Shown here: piece after piece, positions 1-7,356 of the stretch
How the letters are laid out: every line of letters starts with the position of its first letter
Numbering within the stretch: position 1 is the first letter of the stretch
DNA from: Microbacterium testaceum
Lineage (GTDB): Bacteria > Actinomycetota > Actinomycetes > Actinomycetales > Microbacteriaceae
Length of the DNA: 64,000 bases
NCBI RefSeq assembly: GCF_001476285.1
Contig: NZ_LDRU01000037.1
Span: 1 to 64,000 of the forward strand
Direction of reading: 5' to 3'
Translations under genes and position numbers: made by a program
Notes under the pieces: model-generated
The model's input: only the letters and a program-made list of their open reading frames with translations
Told to the model about the DNA's origin: nothing
The model's database searches: none

Positions 1-69
1 GCCATGGCATCCGCCCCCTTTCGCGTTCCCGGGACCGCGCTACCGAAACGCGCACCCGAACAGAACCGT

Positions 70-127
70 CGAGTGTCCAAGACACGCCGCAATGCCCGGT
101 GGGGAAACGGCGTGTCTTGGACACTCG
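70..127. repeat. Perfect 20-bp-arm inverted repeat, copy 1
   Basis: The arms 70-89 and 108-127 are perfectly complementary around an 18-nt loop. The core is GAGTGTCCAAGACACGCCG and its reverse complement. A second copy with the same arm ends, arm length and loop length lies at 15225-15280. The centre of the stem differs between the copies, but the changes are compensated on the other arm. There is no T-run, so it is not a classical terminator for either strand. Confidence 0.85.
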
Positions 128-160
128 GCGGGCACCGCACAGAGAAGGATCGGGCCCATC

Positions 161-649
161 ATGAACGACTGGCAGAACCGAGTGGACGCTGTCTGGGCGG
201 ACGAGACCCTCACGCCCGGTGACGTGATCGAGCGGATCGACGCGCTCTCGAGCGAACGGCCGGAGGACGACGCGGTGGCCCTGTTCGAGCGAGCGGGTGC
301 ACGCGACTCGGCCGGTGTCGAGGACGAGGCGGAGGTCCTCTACCGCCGTGCCCTCGCGCTCGGTCTCGACGACGAGCGCCGCACGCGCGCGACGATCCAG
401 CTCGCCAGCACCATCCGCAACCTGGGCAAGACCGCCGAAGCCCTCGCGATGCTGCGCGCGGAGTACGAGCGCGAACCGCGCGGACCCCTGCACGACGCGG
501 CTGCGGCGTTCTACGCGCTCGCGCTGGTGTCGAGCGGCGAGCCCGAGCGGGCGGCATCCATCGCCCTTCAGGCCCTCGCCCCGCACCTTCCGCGCTATAC
601 CCGGTCGGTGACCGGATACGCGCGAGAAATCGCCGACGACCGCGTCTGA
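161..649 (+). CDS. Tetratricopeptide-repeat protein (TPR_5-like)
   Basis: A 162-residue soluble, alpha-helical protein. Residues about 55-145 read as two to three TPR-like helical pairs (DEAEVLYRRAL, TIRNLGKTAEALAML), the pattern of the TPR_5 family of small actinobacterial proteins. It has no signal peptide or membrane segment. The ATG at 161 is chosen because a purine-rich stretch (AGAAGGA) precedes it; an upstream in-frame ATG at 92 lies inside the loop of the inverted repeat and is unlikely. The partner and the exact role are not evident. A role in protein-protein contacts is inferred from the fold. Confidence 0.75.
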   Translation: MNDWQNRVDAVWADETLTPGDVIERIDALSSERPEDDAVALFERAGARDSAGVEDEAEVLYRRALALGLDDERRTRATIQLASTIRNLGKTAEALAMLRAEYEREPRGPLHDAAAAFYALALVSSGEPERAASIALQALAPHLPRYTRSVTGYAREIADDRV

Positions 650-727
650 TCCGCCCGCGGCGAACACGGCATCCCGCCCCGGAACGCGCCGGTAGATTCG
701 TTGCAGATCACCGGAAGAGGAGCACAA

Positions 728-1312
728 ATGCCCGAACCCCTTATGGCAACGAGCGTCTTCGACAGGCTGCTGAAGGACCGCATCATCTGGCTCGGTTCGG
801 AGGTGCGTGACGAGAACGCCAACGAGATCTGCGCGAAGATCCTCCTGCTCGCCGCAGAAGACCCGCAGAAGGACATCTACCTCTACATCAACTCGCCCGG
901 CGGCTCGATCACGGCCGGTATGGCGATCTACGACACGATGCAGTTCGTGCCGAACGACATCGTCACCGTCGGTATCGGCATGGCGGCCTCGATGGGGCAG
1001 CTGCTGCTGACGAGCGGCACCAAGGGCAAGCGCTACATCACGCCCAACGCCCGCGTGCTTCTCCACCAGCCCCACGGCGGATTCGGCGGAACGTCGAGCG
1101 ACATCCAGACGCAGGCTCAGCTCATCCTCGACATGAAGCGCCGCCTCGCCGAGATCACCGCCTCGCAGACCGGCAAGAGCGTCGAGCAGATCAACGCCGA
1201 CGGTGACCGCGACCGCTGGTTCACCGCTCAGGAAGCCCTCGAGTACGGCTTCGTCGACCACATGCGCGAACACGCCACCGACGTCACCGGCGGCGGCGGA
1301 ACCGCGGCCTGA
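728..1312 (+). CDS. clpP1: ATP-dependent Clp protease proteolytic subunit ClpP1
   Basis: A 194-residue serine peptidase of family S14 that forms the barrel chamber degrading proteins fed by ClpX or ClpC. The catalytic serine is in GMAASMGQ and the histidine in HQPHGG; the typical [12 protein letters not shown] segment is present. GGAAGAGGAG lies just upstream of the ATG at 728, which is preferred over an in-frame ATG at 701. A TAGATT hexamer at 692-697 is a candidate -10. It is followed after 23 bp by clpP2; actinobacteria use a mixed ClpP1P2 particle, so the pair is expected to be co-expressed. Confidence 0.97.
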   Translation: MPEPLMATSVFDRLLKDRIIWLGSEVRDENANEICAKILLLAAEDPQKDIYLYINSPGGSITAGMAIYDTMQFVPNDIVTVGIGMAASMGQLLLTSGTKGKRYITPNARVLLHQPHGGFGGTSSDIQTQAQLILDMKRRLAEITASQTGKSVEQINADGDRDRWFTAQEALEYGFVDHMREHATDVTGGGGTAA

Positions 1313-1335
1313 GTCGAGAGGAAAAGGACACCGAT

Positions 1336-1998
1336 ATGAACATCCCCACCTTCGGCGGCGCTGCGGCGCACATGCCTTCGAGCCGCTACGTCCTTCCTCA
1401 GTTCGAGGAGCGCACCGCCTACGGCTACAAGCGTCAGGACCCCTACAACAAGCTGTTCGAGGACCGCGTCATCTTCCTGGGCGTCCAGGTCGACGACGCC
1501 TCGGCAGACGACGTCATGGCCCAGCTGCTCGTTCTCGAGTCGCAGGACCCCGACCGCGACATCATCATGTACATCAACTCGCCCGGTGGCTCGTTCACGG
1601 CCATGACGGCGATCTACGACACGATGCAGTACGTCTCGCCGCAGATCCAGACGGTCGTGCTCGGACAGGCCGCGTCCGCGGCATCCGTCCTGCTCGCCGC
1701 CGGCGCGCCCGGCAAGCGTCTCGCCCTGCCCAACGCCCGCATCCTGATCCACCAGCCCGCGATGGGCGAGGCCGGTCACGGACAGGCGTCAGACATCGAG
1801 ATCCAGGCCGCCGAGATTCTGCGCATGCGCACCTGGCTCGAAGAGACCATGGCGCGCCACACGGGTCAGGACGCGGCGAAGGTCAACAAGGACATCGACC
1901 GCGACAAGATCCTCTCCGCCCAGGAGGCGATGGAGTACGGCATCGTCGACCAGGTGCTGACCACGCGCAAGCGTCAGCCGGCGGCACTCACCGCCTGA
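1336..1998 (+). CDS. clpP2: ATP-dependent Clp protease proteolytic subunit ClpP2
   Basis: A 220-residue second ClpP paralogue. It carries the [11 protein letters not shown] segment, the serine in [11 protein letters not shown] and the histidine in [12 protein letters not shown]. It has a longer N-terminus than ClpP1 (about 25 extra residues, including [13 protein letters not shown]), as usual for actinobacterial ClpP2. The ATG at 1336 follows GAGAGGAAAAGGACACC. It should assemble with ClpP1 into a two-ring hetero-tetradecamer. A strong hairpin terminates the unit 16 bp downstream, separating it from clpX. Confidence 0.97.
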   Translation: MNIPTFGGAAAHMPSSRYVLPQFEERTAYGYKRQDPYNKLFEDRVIFLGVQVDDASADDVMAQLLVLESQDPDRDIIMYINSPGGSFTAMTAIYDTMQYVSPQIQTVVLGQAASAASVLLAAGAPGKRLALPNARILIHQPAMGEAGHGQASDIEIQAAEILRMRTWLEETMARHTGQDAAKVNKDIDRDKILSAQEAMEYGIVDQVLTTRKRQPAALTA

Positions 1999-2013
1999 TA
2001 CCCGCGCTTTCTC

Positions 2014-2057
2014 GACGACGCCCCGCAGACCCGTCTCGGTCTGCGGGGCGTCGTCTT
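2014..2057 (+). terminator. Terminator after clpP2
   Basis: Perfect 18-bp arms at 2014-2031 and 2038-2055 (GACGACGCCCCGCAGACC) surround a 6-nt loop and are followed by only a short TT. The position right after the clpP2 stop fits intrinsic termination of the clpP1P2 transcript. Confidence 0.85.
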
Positions 2058-2166
2058 GCGCGGATCACACCGGCACCGCGGGCGCAAATGCCCTCGGTTC
2101 GCTCGGGCACGGGTTAGGCTCGTGGCACACAGGCGTGAGGGCGCCGAGTGACGAGGAGGAACAGGC

Positions 2167-3435
2167 ATGGCACGCATCGGAGAAAGCGCCGATCTGTTCA
2201 AATGCTCCTTCTGCGGAAAGAGCCAGAAGCAGGTGCAGCAGCTGATCGCCGGTCCGGGCGTGTACATCTGCGACGAGTGCGTCGAGCTCTGCAACGAGAT
2301 CATCGAAGAGCGCATGGCCGAGTCCTCGGCCGGTGAGGTCGCCGAGTTCGACCTCCCGAAGCCGCGCGAGATCTTCTCGTTCCTCGAGGAGTACGTCGTC
2401 GGACAGGAGCCCGCGAAGCGCGCTCTCGCCGTCGCCGTCTACAACCACTACAAGCGCGTCCGTGCGCACGGCACCCTGCAGCCCGCCGAGGCGCGTGCCG
2501 AAGAGATCGACATCGCCAAGAGCAACATCCTGCTCCTCGGTCCGACCGGTTGCGGCAAGACCTACCTCGCGCAGACTCTCGCGAAGCGGTTGAACGTGCC
2601 CTTCGCGGTCGCGGATGCCACGGCTCTCACCGAGGCCGGCTACGTCGGCGAAGACGTCGAGAACATCCTCCTCAAGCTCCTGCAGGCCGCCGACTTCGAC
2701 GTGAAGCGCGCCGAGACGGGCATCATCTACATCGACGAGGTCGACAAGATCGCCCGCAAGGCCGAGAACCCCTCGATCACGCGCGACGTGTCGGGCGAGG
2801 GCGTGCAGCAGGCGCTGTTGAAGATCCTCGAGGGCACGGTCGCCTCGGTGCCGCCGCAGGGCGGCCGGAAGCACCCGCACCAGGAGTTCATCCAGATCGA
2901 CACGACGAACGTCCTGTTCATCGTGGCCGGGGCCTTCGCGGGTCTCGAAGAGATCATCTCGGCGCGCGTCGGCAAGCACGGCGTGGGCTTCGGCGCTCCG
3001 CTGCACCGCAAGGAGGACGCACCCGACCTCTTCAGCGAAGCGCTGCCCGAAGACCTCCACAAGTTCGGTCTCATCCCCGAGTTCATCGGTCGTCTCCCGG
3101 TCGTGGCATCCGTCTCGCCCCTTGACCAGGACGCGCTCATGGAGATCCTCACCGCTCCGCGCAACGCGCTCGTCAAGCAGTACCAGCGCATGTTCGAGCT
3201 CGACGGTGTGCAACTCGAGTTCGACGAGGACGCGTTGCGCGCGATCGCCGACCTCGCCGTCGCCCGCAAGACGGGCGCGCGCGGACTGCGCGCAATCCTC
3301 GAGGACGTGCTCGGGCCGATCATGTTCGACGTGCCGTCGTCCGACGACATCGCGAAGGTCGTCATCACGCGCGCGGCGGTCGAGGACGGTGCCCAGCCGA
3401 CGATCGTCCTGGCGCAGAAGCGTCGCAGCGCCTGA
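2167..3435 (+). CDS. clpX: ATP-dependent Clp protease ATP-binding subunit ClpX
   Basis: A 422-residue AAA+ unfoldase. The N-terminal zinc-binding domain has the cysteines of CSFCGK and CDECVELC (residues about 14-42). The Walker A is GPTGCGKT, the Walker B is [10 protein letters not shown], and a GAR-type pore loop and sensor-2 region follow. It unfolds substrates and passes them to ClpP1P2. The start follows a strong GAGGAGGAA. A TAGGCT hexamer at 2115-2120 is a plausible -10, so clpX is probably transcribed separately from clpP1P2, from which it is split by a hairpin. The next gene begins 5 bp downstream. Confidence 0.98.
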   Translation: MARIGESADLFKCSFCGKSQKQVQQLIAGPGVYICDECVELCNEIIEERMAESSAGEVAEFDLPKPREIFSFLEEYVVGQEPAKRALAVAVYNHYKRVRAHGTLQPAEARAEEIDIAKSNILLLGPTGCGKTYLAQTLAKRLNVPFAVADATALTEAGYVGEDVENILLKLLQAADFDVKRAETGIIYIDEVDKIARKAENPSITRDVSGEGVQQALLKILEGTVASVPPQGGRKHPHQEFIQIDTTNVLFIVAGAFAGLEEIISARVGKHGVGFGAPLHRKEDAPDLFSEALPEDLHKFGLIPEFIGRLPVVASVSPLDQDALMEILTAPRNALVKQYQRMFELDGVQLEFDEDALRAIADLAVARKTGARGLRAILEDVLGPIMFDVPSSDDIAKVVITRAAVEDGAQPTIVLAQKRRSA

Positions 3436-3440
3436 CACGC

Positions 3441-3998
3441 GTGGGCGGCTGGCGGGGACGCGGCGAATCGCTGCGCGTCCGGCCGTTCACCGTCGGCGGG
3501 ATCGCGCGCGGTGCTCGACTGGTGCTCCGCGACACGCCGGACGCCGCTCTCTCGCTCGCTCTCGACGCCCTGTGCGAGGAGCGTTTCGACCTCGGGGACG
3601 ATCGTGTGGCCCGGGCGCTGAGGGAGCGCGGCTCGGAGTGGGTCGCCCAGGACGTCCGCATCGGCCACCCGAATCCGTCGTGGAACACCGGATTCGTGGA
3701 TGCCATGCTGTCGGACACTCTTCTGACGGTGGTGCCCGGCCTCTGGCGTCACGCCACGCCGACCCTCGTCATGGCCAGTGCGCGGGCCCACCGCGAGGGC
3801 GCGGAGCTCGTCGCCTTCTCTCACGTCACCGTCCGAGGGTGGACCTCGTCGAACGACGCGGCCCCCCTGCTGAAAGCGGCTCTGGACCGGGTCGAGGCGT
3901 CGGGGAACGTCGTGTCGCGCGAGCCCCTGCACGGTGTCCCGAACGACAGAGCTCCGGCCTCCCAGGCTTTCGTGCGCGAGGTCCTGGGCTGGCGCTAG
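3441..3998 (+). CDS. Hypothetical protein downstream of clpX
   Basis: A 185-residue protein not recognised as a known family. It starts with GTG only 5 bp after clpX and has no clear ribosome-binding site, so translational coupling to clpX is likely. Third codon positions are strongly G/C throughout, supporting real coding. It has no signal peptide or membrane segment. The central part ([20 protein letters not shown], then [19 protein letters not shown]) looks like a folded alpha/beta domain. Context hints at a Clp-related role, but nothing in the sequence proves it. The start could be further downstream. Confidence 0.6.
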   Translation: MGGWRGRGESLRVRPFTVGGIARGARLVLRDTPDAALSLALDALCEERFDLGDDRVARALRERGSEWVAQDVRIGHPNPSWNTGFVDAMLSDTLLTVVPGLWRHATPTLVMASARAHREGAELVAFSHVTVRGWTSSNDAAPLLKAALDRVEASGNVVSREPLHGVPNDRAPASQAFVREVLGWR

Positions 3999-4056
3999 AG
4001 GGCGCATGGTGCCGGCCGCGCCGCGCTGCTGTGGCCGGCACCCGCGCGCGCAGCCG

Positions 4057-4125
4057 CCCATAAACACGATTCGCTCACAGAAACACGAGGAGAACGTGTT
4101 TCCGTGAGCGAACAGCGTTTATGGG
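4057..4125. terminator. Long inverted repeat between convergent genes
   Basis: Arms 4057-4087 and 4095-4125 pair over 31 positions with four mismatches around a 7-nt loop (ends CCCATAAAC, inner GAAACACG). It lies between the convergent hypothetical gene and the M3 peptidase gene. A bidirectional terminator role is inferred from position; there is no T-run. Confidence 0.65.
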
Positions 4126-4158
4126 AGTCGCCGCCGCCACCAGGGACGGGTTGATCGC

Positions 4159-6210
4159 TCAGCCCGTCAGGCCCCGACGCTCCAGCAGTGGCTGGATCTC
4201 GGCATCCCTGCCCCGGAAGTCGCGGTACGCGGCGAGCGGATCGGCCGACCCTCCCACACCGAGGAGCCGCTGCCGGAAGCGGTCGCCGTTGTCGCGCGTG
4301 AGACCGCCGTTGTCGCGGAACCACTCCACCGTGTCGGCATCGAGCACCTCGCTCCAGATGTACGAGTAGTAGCCCGCGCTGTAGCCGCCCGAGAACACGT
4401 GCGCGAAGTAGGTCGAGGCGTAACGGGTGGGGACAGCCGGGTTGTCGAGGCCGATGTCGGCCAGCGCTGTCGCCTCGAACTCCGCGACGTCGATGTCGGC
4501 GGTCGCCTCGTCGACCGACAGGCCGTGCCACGCCTGGTCGATCCAGGATGCCGCGAGGTACTCGCTCGTCGCGAAACCCTGGTTGAAGGCCTCTGACGCG
4601 TGCAGCCTCTCGACGACGTCCGCGGGCAGAGGCTCATCGGTGTCGATGTGACGGGCGTAGTTCGTGAGGATCTCGGGCCAGAGGATCCACATCTCGTTGA
4701 CCTGGCTCGGGAACTCGACGAAGTCGCGGTGGACCGCGGTGCCGGCGAAGTGCGGGTAGGTGACCGTGGCGAACAGCCCGTGCAGGGCGTGACCGAACTC
4801 GTGGAAGAGCGTCGTGACCTCATCGAGCGTGAGCAGAGTGGGCGTGCCCGGCGCCGGCTTGTTGACGTTCAGGTTGTTGACGACGACGGGAGCCGTCCCG
4901 CGCAGGGCCGACTGGGTGACGATCGAGTTCATCCAGGCGCCGCCGCGCTTGGAGTCGCGCGTGTACAGGTCGAGCAGGAACAGTCCGAGTTCACTGCCAT
5001 CGGCGTTGTGCACCTCGAACACGCGGACGTCGGGGTGGTAGCCCTGCAGATCGTGACGTTCGGTGATCGTCACGCCGTACAGCTGTTCGGCCGCGAAGAA
5101 GACGCCGTCGCGGAGCACGCGCTCGGCCTCGAACCAGGGGCGCAGGGCCGCGCGATCGAGGTCGTACTCGGCCGCGCGCACCTTCTCGGTGTAGAAGGCC
5201 CAGTCGTGGGCTTCGATCCGGATGCCGTCGGCGTCGGCGATGCGCTGGAGCGCGGCCTGCTCCGACCGGGCGTTCGTCGCAGCGGGCACGGCGAGGCGAC
5301 GCAGGAGGTCGTGCACGGTCTGAGGGGACCCGGCCGTCTGATCGGCCAGGATCGCGGCCGCGTGAGACGGGTACCCCAGGAGTGCCGCGCGCTCGGCGCG
5401 GAGGCGCACGATCTCGCGGAGGACCTCGCGGTTGTCGTGCTCGTTGCCACGTGCGCCACGCGCACGCGATGCCTCGAGCAGCCGGCGCCGGCTCTCGCGG
5501 TTCGCGAGGGACGCGAGGTAAGGGTGTCCGGTGTAGAGCGTGAGGGTGACGACGTACCGACCGTCGAGCCCGCGGGCGGTGGCGGCCTGTGCGGCGGCCG
5601 ACAGCTCGCCCTCGCTCAGTCCGTCGAGTTCGGCGGCATCGTCGAACACGACGGCGAGATCGTTGGTGTCCGCGAGGAGGTTCTTCTCGAACGTCGTCGT
5701 CAGGACCGAGAGACGCTGGTTGAGGTCGGTGAGCCGCTTCTTCTGCTCGTCGTCGAGACCGGCACCGGCCAACGACATCTCGCGGTGGTGACGCTCGACG
5801 AGGTGGCGGCTCTCGGCATCCAGACCCAGCTCATCGAGCTGCGCGTGAAGAGCCGAGATGCGGGCGAAAAGGGTCGCGTCCAGCTGGATGGCGTCGCTGT
5901 GGGCGGCCATGAGCGGCGCGAGCTCTTCCTCGACGGCCTGGATCTCGGCCGTGCCGTCCGCCGACGACACCGTGTAGAACGTGCGGGCGATGCGATCGAG
6001 CAGAGCCCCGCTGCGTTCGAGGGCCATCAGGGTGTTCTCGAAGGTCGGCGCGTCGGTTTGCGAGGTGATCTGCTCCACCTCGGCCCGGTGCGCGGCGAAC
6101 GCCTCGCGGAACGCGGGCAGGTAGTGCTCGGCGCGAATGCTGCCATAGGGCGGCAGATCGTAGGGGAGAGCGGGCGGTGAGAGGAGGGGATTGGTCACGG
6201 CATCCGTCAT
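4159..6210 (-). CDS. dcp: M3-family oligopeptidase / peptidyl-dipeptidase Dcp
   Basis: A 683-residue zinc metallopeptidase of family M3. The zinc site HEFGH lies in the middle to C-terminal part (TTLFHEFGHALHGLF), with the downstream Glu (FVEFPSQVNEMW) typical of the family. Length matches Dcp/oligopeptidase A (about 680). It is expected to degrade short peptides in the cytoplasm; no signal peptide is seen. The ATG at 6210 is chosen because TACGCT lies exactly 6 nt upstream (6217-6222), the leaderless pattern seen at other genes here. It is divergent from the ArsR-type gene and shares an 81-bp promoter region with it. Confidence 0.93.
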   Translation of the reverse strand: MTDAVTNPLLSPPALPYDLPPYGSIRAEHYLPAFREAFAAHRAEVEQITSQTDAPTFENTLMALERSGALLDRIARTFYTVSSADGTAEIQAVEEELAPLMAAHSDAIQLDATLFARISALHAQLDELGLDAESRHLVERHHREMSLAGAGLDDEQKKRLTDLNQRLSVLTTTFEKNLLADTNDLAVVFDDAAELDGLSEGELSAAAQAATARGLDGRYVVTLTLYTGHPYLASLANRESRRRLLEASRARGARGNEHDNREVLREIVRLRAERAALLGYPSHAAAILADQTAGSPQTVHDLLRRLAVPAATNARSEQAALQRIADADGIRIEAHDWAFYTEKVRAAEYDLDRAALRPWFEAERVLRDGVFFAAEQLYGVTITERHDLQGYHPDVRVFEVHNADGSELGLFLLDLYTRDSKRGGAWMNSIVTQSALRGTAPVVVNNLNVNKPAPGTPTLLTLDEVTTLFHEFGHALHGLFATVTYPHFAGTAVHRDFVEFPSQVNEMWILWPEILTNYARHIDTDEPLPADVVERLHASEAFNQGFATSEYLAASWIDQAWHGLSVDEATADIDVAEFEATALADIGLDNPAVPTRYASTYFAHVFSGGYSAGYYSYIWSEVLDADTVEWFRDNGGLTRDNGDRFRQRLLGVGGSADPLAAYRDFRGRDAEIQPLLERRGLTG

Positions 6211-6216
6211 CCGTCC

Positions 6217-6222
6217 AGCGTA
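6217..6222 (-). promoter_or_regulatory. -10 element of the M3 peptidase gene (leaderless type)
   Basis: TACGCT on the minus strand sits 6 nt before the ATG, which would place the transcript start at or next to the start codon. Confidence 0.55.
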
Positions 6223-6243
6223 GTCATCTGCCTCATGCCCGGA

Positions 6244-6289
6244 TGCAAAGAAGTATTTGCATAGATGCGATTGCAAAGGTATCTTTGCA
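6244..6289 (+). promoter_or_regulatory. Double palindromic operator before the ArsR-type regulator
   Basis: Two 18-bp palindromes lie 28 bp apart: TGCAAAGAAGTATTTGCA (6244-6261) and TGCAAAGGTATCTTTGCA (6272-6289, perfect 7-4-7). The second overlaps the probable -10 hexamer TATCTT (6280-6285), which is 6 nt from the ATG at 6292. A bound repressor would block its own promoter. The region is AT-rich against its GC-rich surroundings and is shared with the divergent peptidase gene. Confidence 0.8.
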
Positions 6290-6291
6290 CT

Positions 6292-6882
6292 ATGAACACG
6301 GAGTCGCCCCGCGAACGCATCCTCGACGCCGGCGCGCTGCGCGCCCTCGCCCACCCCCTCCGCGTGCGCCTGTTCGATCTGCTCAGCCAGTACGGGGCTC
6401 AGACGGCGAGCGGACTGGCCGCGCTGACGGGGGAGTCCACAGGAGCCACGAGCTACCACCTGCGTGCACTCGCGCGTCACGACCTCATCCGCGAGGTCGA
6501 AGGGCGCGGAACCGCGCGAGAGCGGTGGTGGGAGCGTCCCGCCGGCGCCGTCACGCTGTCGGACCCCGAACTCGCGAAGACCCCCGCCGGTCGAGCCGTA
6601 CAAGAGGTCGTCGCGAGCGAGACGTTGACGCTGCGACAGGAGCAGCTCATGCACTTCGTGCGCCACGGGTGGGACGAGACCGCTGAGTGGCGGGACGCCA
6701 CCCTGATCTCCACCGCCAGCGCGAGGCTGACAGCCGAACAGATGGCCGAGCTCAGCGCTCGGCTACAGACCGTGATCGACGAGACGGTCGCCCGATACCG
6801 AGACCAGACCGGAGACGCTGTGCGCGTGGTGTCGGTGCGCGCCGACGTCTTCCCCCTGCCCATTCAAGGAGCCGCATCATGA
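6292..6882 (+). CDS. ArsR-type winged-helix transcriptional regulator
   Basis: A 196-residue protein with an N-terminal winged helix-turn-helix (residues about 15-80: ALAHPLRVRLFDLL, SGLAALTGESTGATSYHLRALARHDL, with a wing rich in basic residues). The C-terminal 110 residues form helices (RLTAEQMAELSARLQTVIDETV). This layout is common for HTH_20-type ArsR proteins placed beside transporters, although none is adjacent here. Autoregulation is likely, because paired palindromes cover its promoter. It overlaps the next small gene by 4 bp (ATGA). No metal-binding cysteines are visible, so the signal is unknown. Confidence 0.88.
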   Translation: MNTESPRERILDAGALRALAHPLRVRLFDLLSQYGAQTASGLAALTGESTGATSYHLRALARHDLIREVEGRGTARERWWERPAGAVTLSDPELAKTPAGRAVQEVVASETLTLRQEQLMHFVRHGWDETAEWRDATLISTASARLTAEQMAELSARLQTVIDETVARYRDQTGDAVRVVSVRADVFPLPIQGAAS

Positions 6883-7100
6883 CCACCCTGACGACTTCCC
6901 TGCCCACCGCGCCCCGCGCGCTCGCGCCGACCGCTCTCGACCGCGCACTGATCGCTCTCTCGCGGGCGCTCGCGCGAGCCGCCGAACACCGCATGCGGGC
7001 GCGCGAGAATCGAGCCCTCACCACCCGCACGCGCGACACCGCCCGTGATCGCGGGCGGTCACTGACCGCGGAGGCGGAGTTCACGCTCCGCATCCGCTGA
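6879..7100 (+). CDS. Small arginine-rich hypothetical protein
   Basis: A 73-residue, Ala/Arg-rich protein that overlaps the preceding regulator gene by ATGA and so is translationally coupled to it. The region RALIALSRALARAAEHRMRAR predicts an amphipathic basic helix. It has no signal peptide or membrane segment. Function is unknown. Linkage to the regulator suggests it is under the same TGCAAA operators. It ends 7 bp before the convergent gene at 7108. Confidence 0.65.
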   Translation: MTTLTTSLPTAPRALAPTALDRALIALSRALARAAEHRMRARENRALTTRTRDTARDRGRSLTAEAEFTLRIR

Positions 7101-7107
7101 CGTCGAC

Positions 7108-7356
7108 TCAGGCGAACTCGTCGCCCTCGTCGTAGCGCACGACGACCTCGCCCGCGGCATCCTGCGTCACGACGACGCCGGTGTCGAGCTCAGCCACCGG
7201 ACGGCCTTCGAGGAAGGTCAGCGTCCACCGCGGCGCGGGGGCGCTGAGCCCGTCGGGGTTGAGAGCCTCCTCGACCGCGGCGATCTGCGCGTGGAGCACC
7301 TCGGGAACAGCCTTCGGCGGCTCTTCGCGGGCGGTCCAACGGGTTCCGAGCTGCAT
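7108..7356 (-). CDS. Small conserved hypothetical protein coupled to valS
   Basis: An 82-residue soluble protein starting at an ATG that overlaps the valS stop (ATGA). The sequence has an N-terminal helix (VLHAQIAAVEEAL) and a C-terminal beta-rich part (WTLTFLEGRPVAELDTG, EVVVRYDEGDEFA). It is not recognised as a named family. Co-translation with valS is evident; whether it has any role in tRNA charging is unknown. Confidence 0.7.
   Translation of the reverse strand: MQLGTRWTAREEPPKAVPEVLHAQIAAVEEALNPDGLSAPAPRWTLTFLEGRPVAELDTGVVVTQDAAGEVVVRYDEGDEFA

Noticed and set aside
4-222. 72-codon open frame at the left edge
   Set aside because: It crosses the inverted repeat and overlaps the TPR gene; low-complexity Arg-rich product.
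2065-3438. Long open frame antisense to clpX
   Set aside because: It mirrors the high-GC third positions of clpX; the clpX protein is unmistakable.
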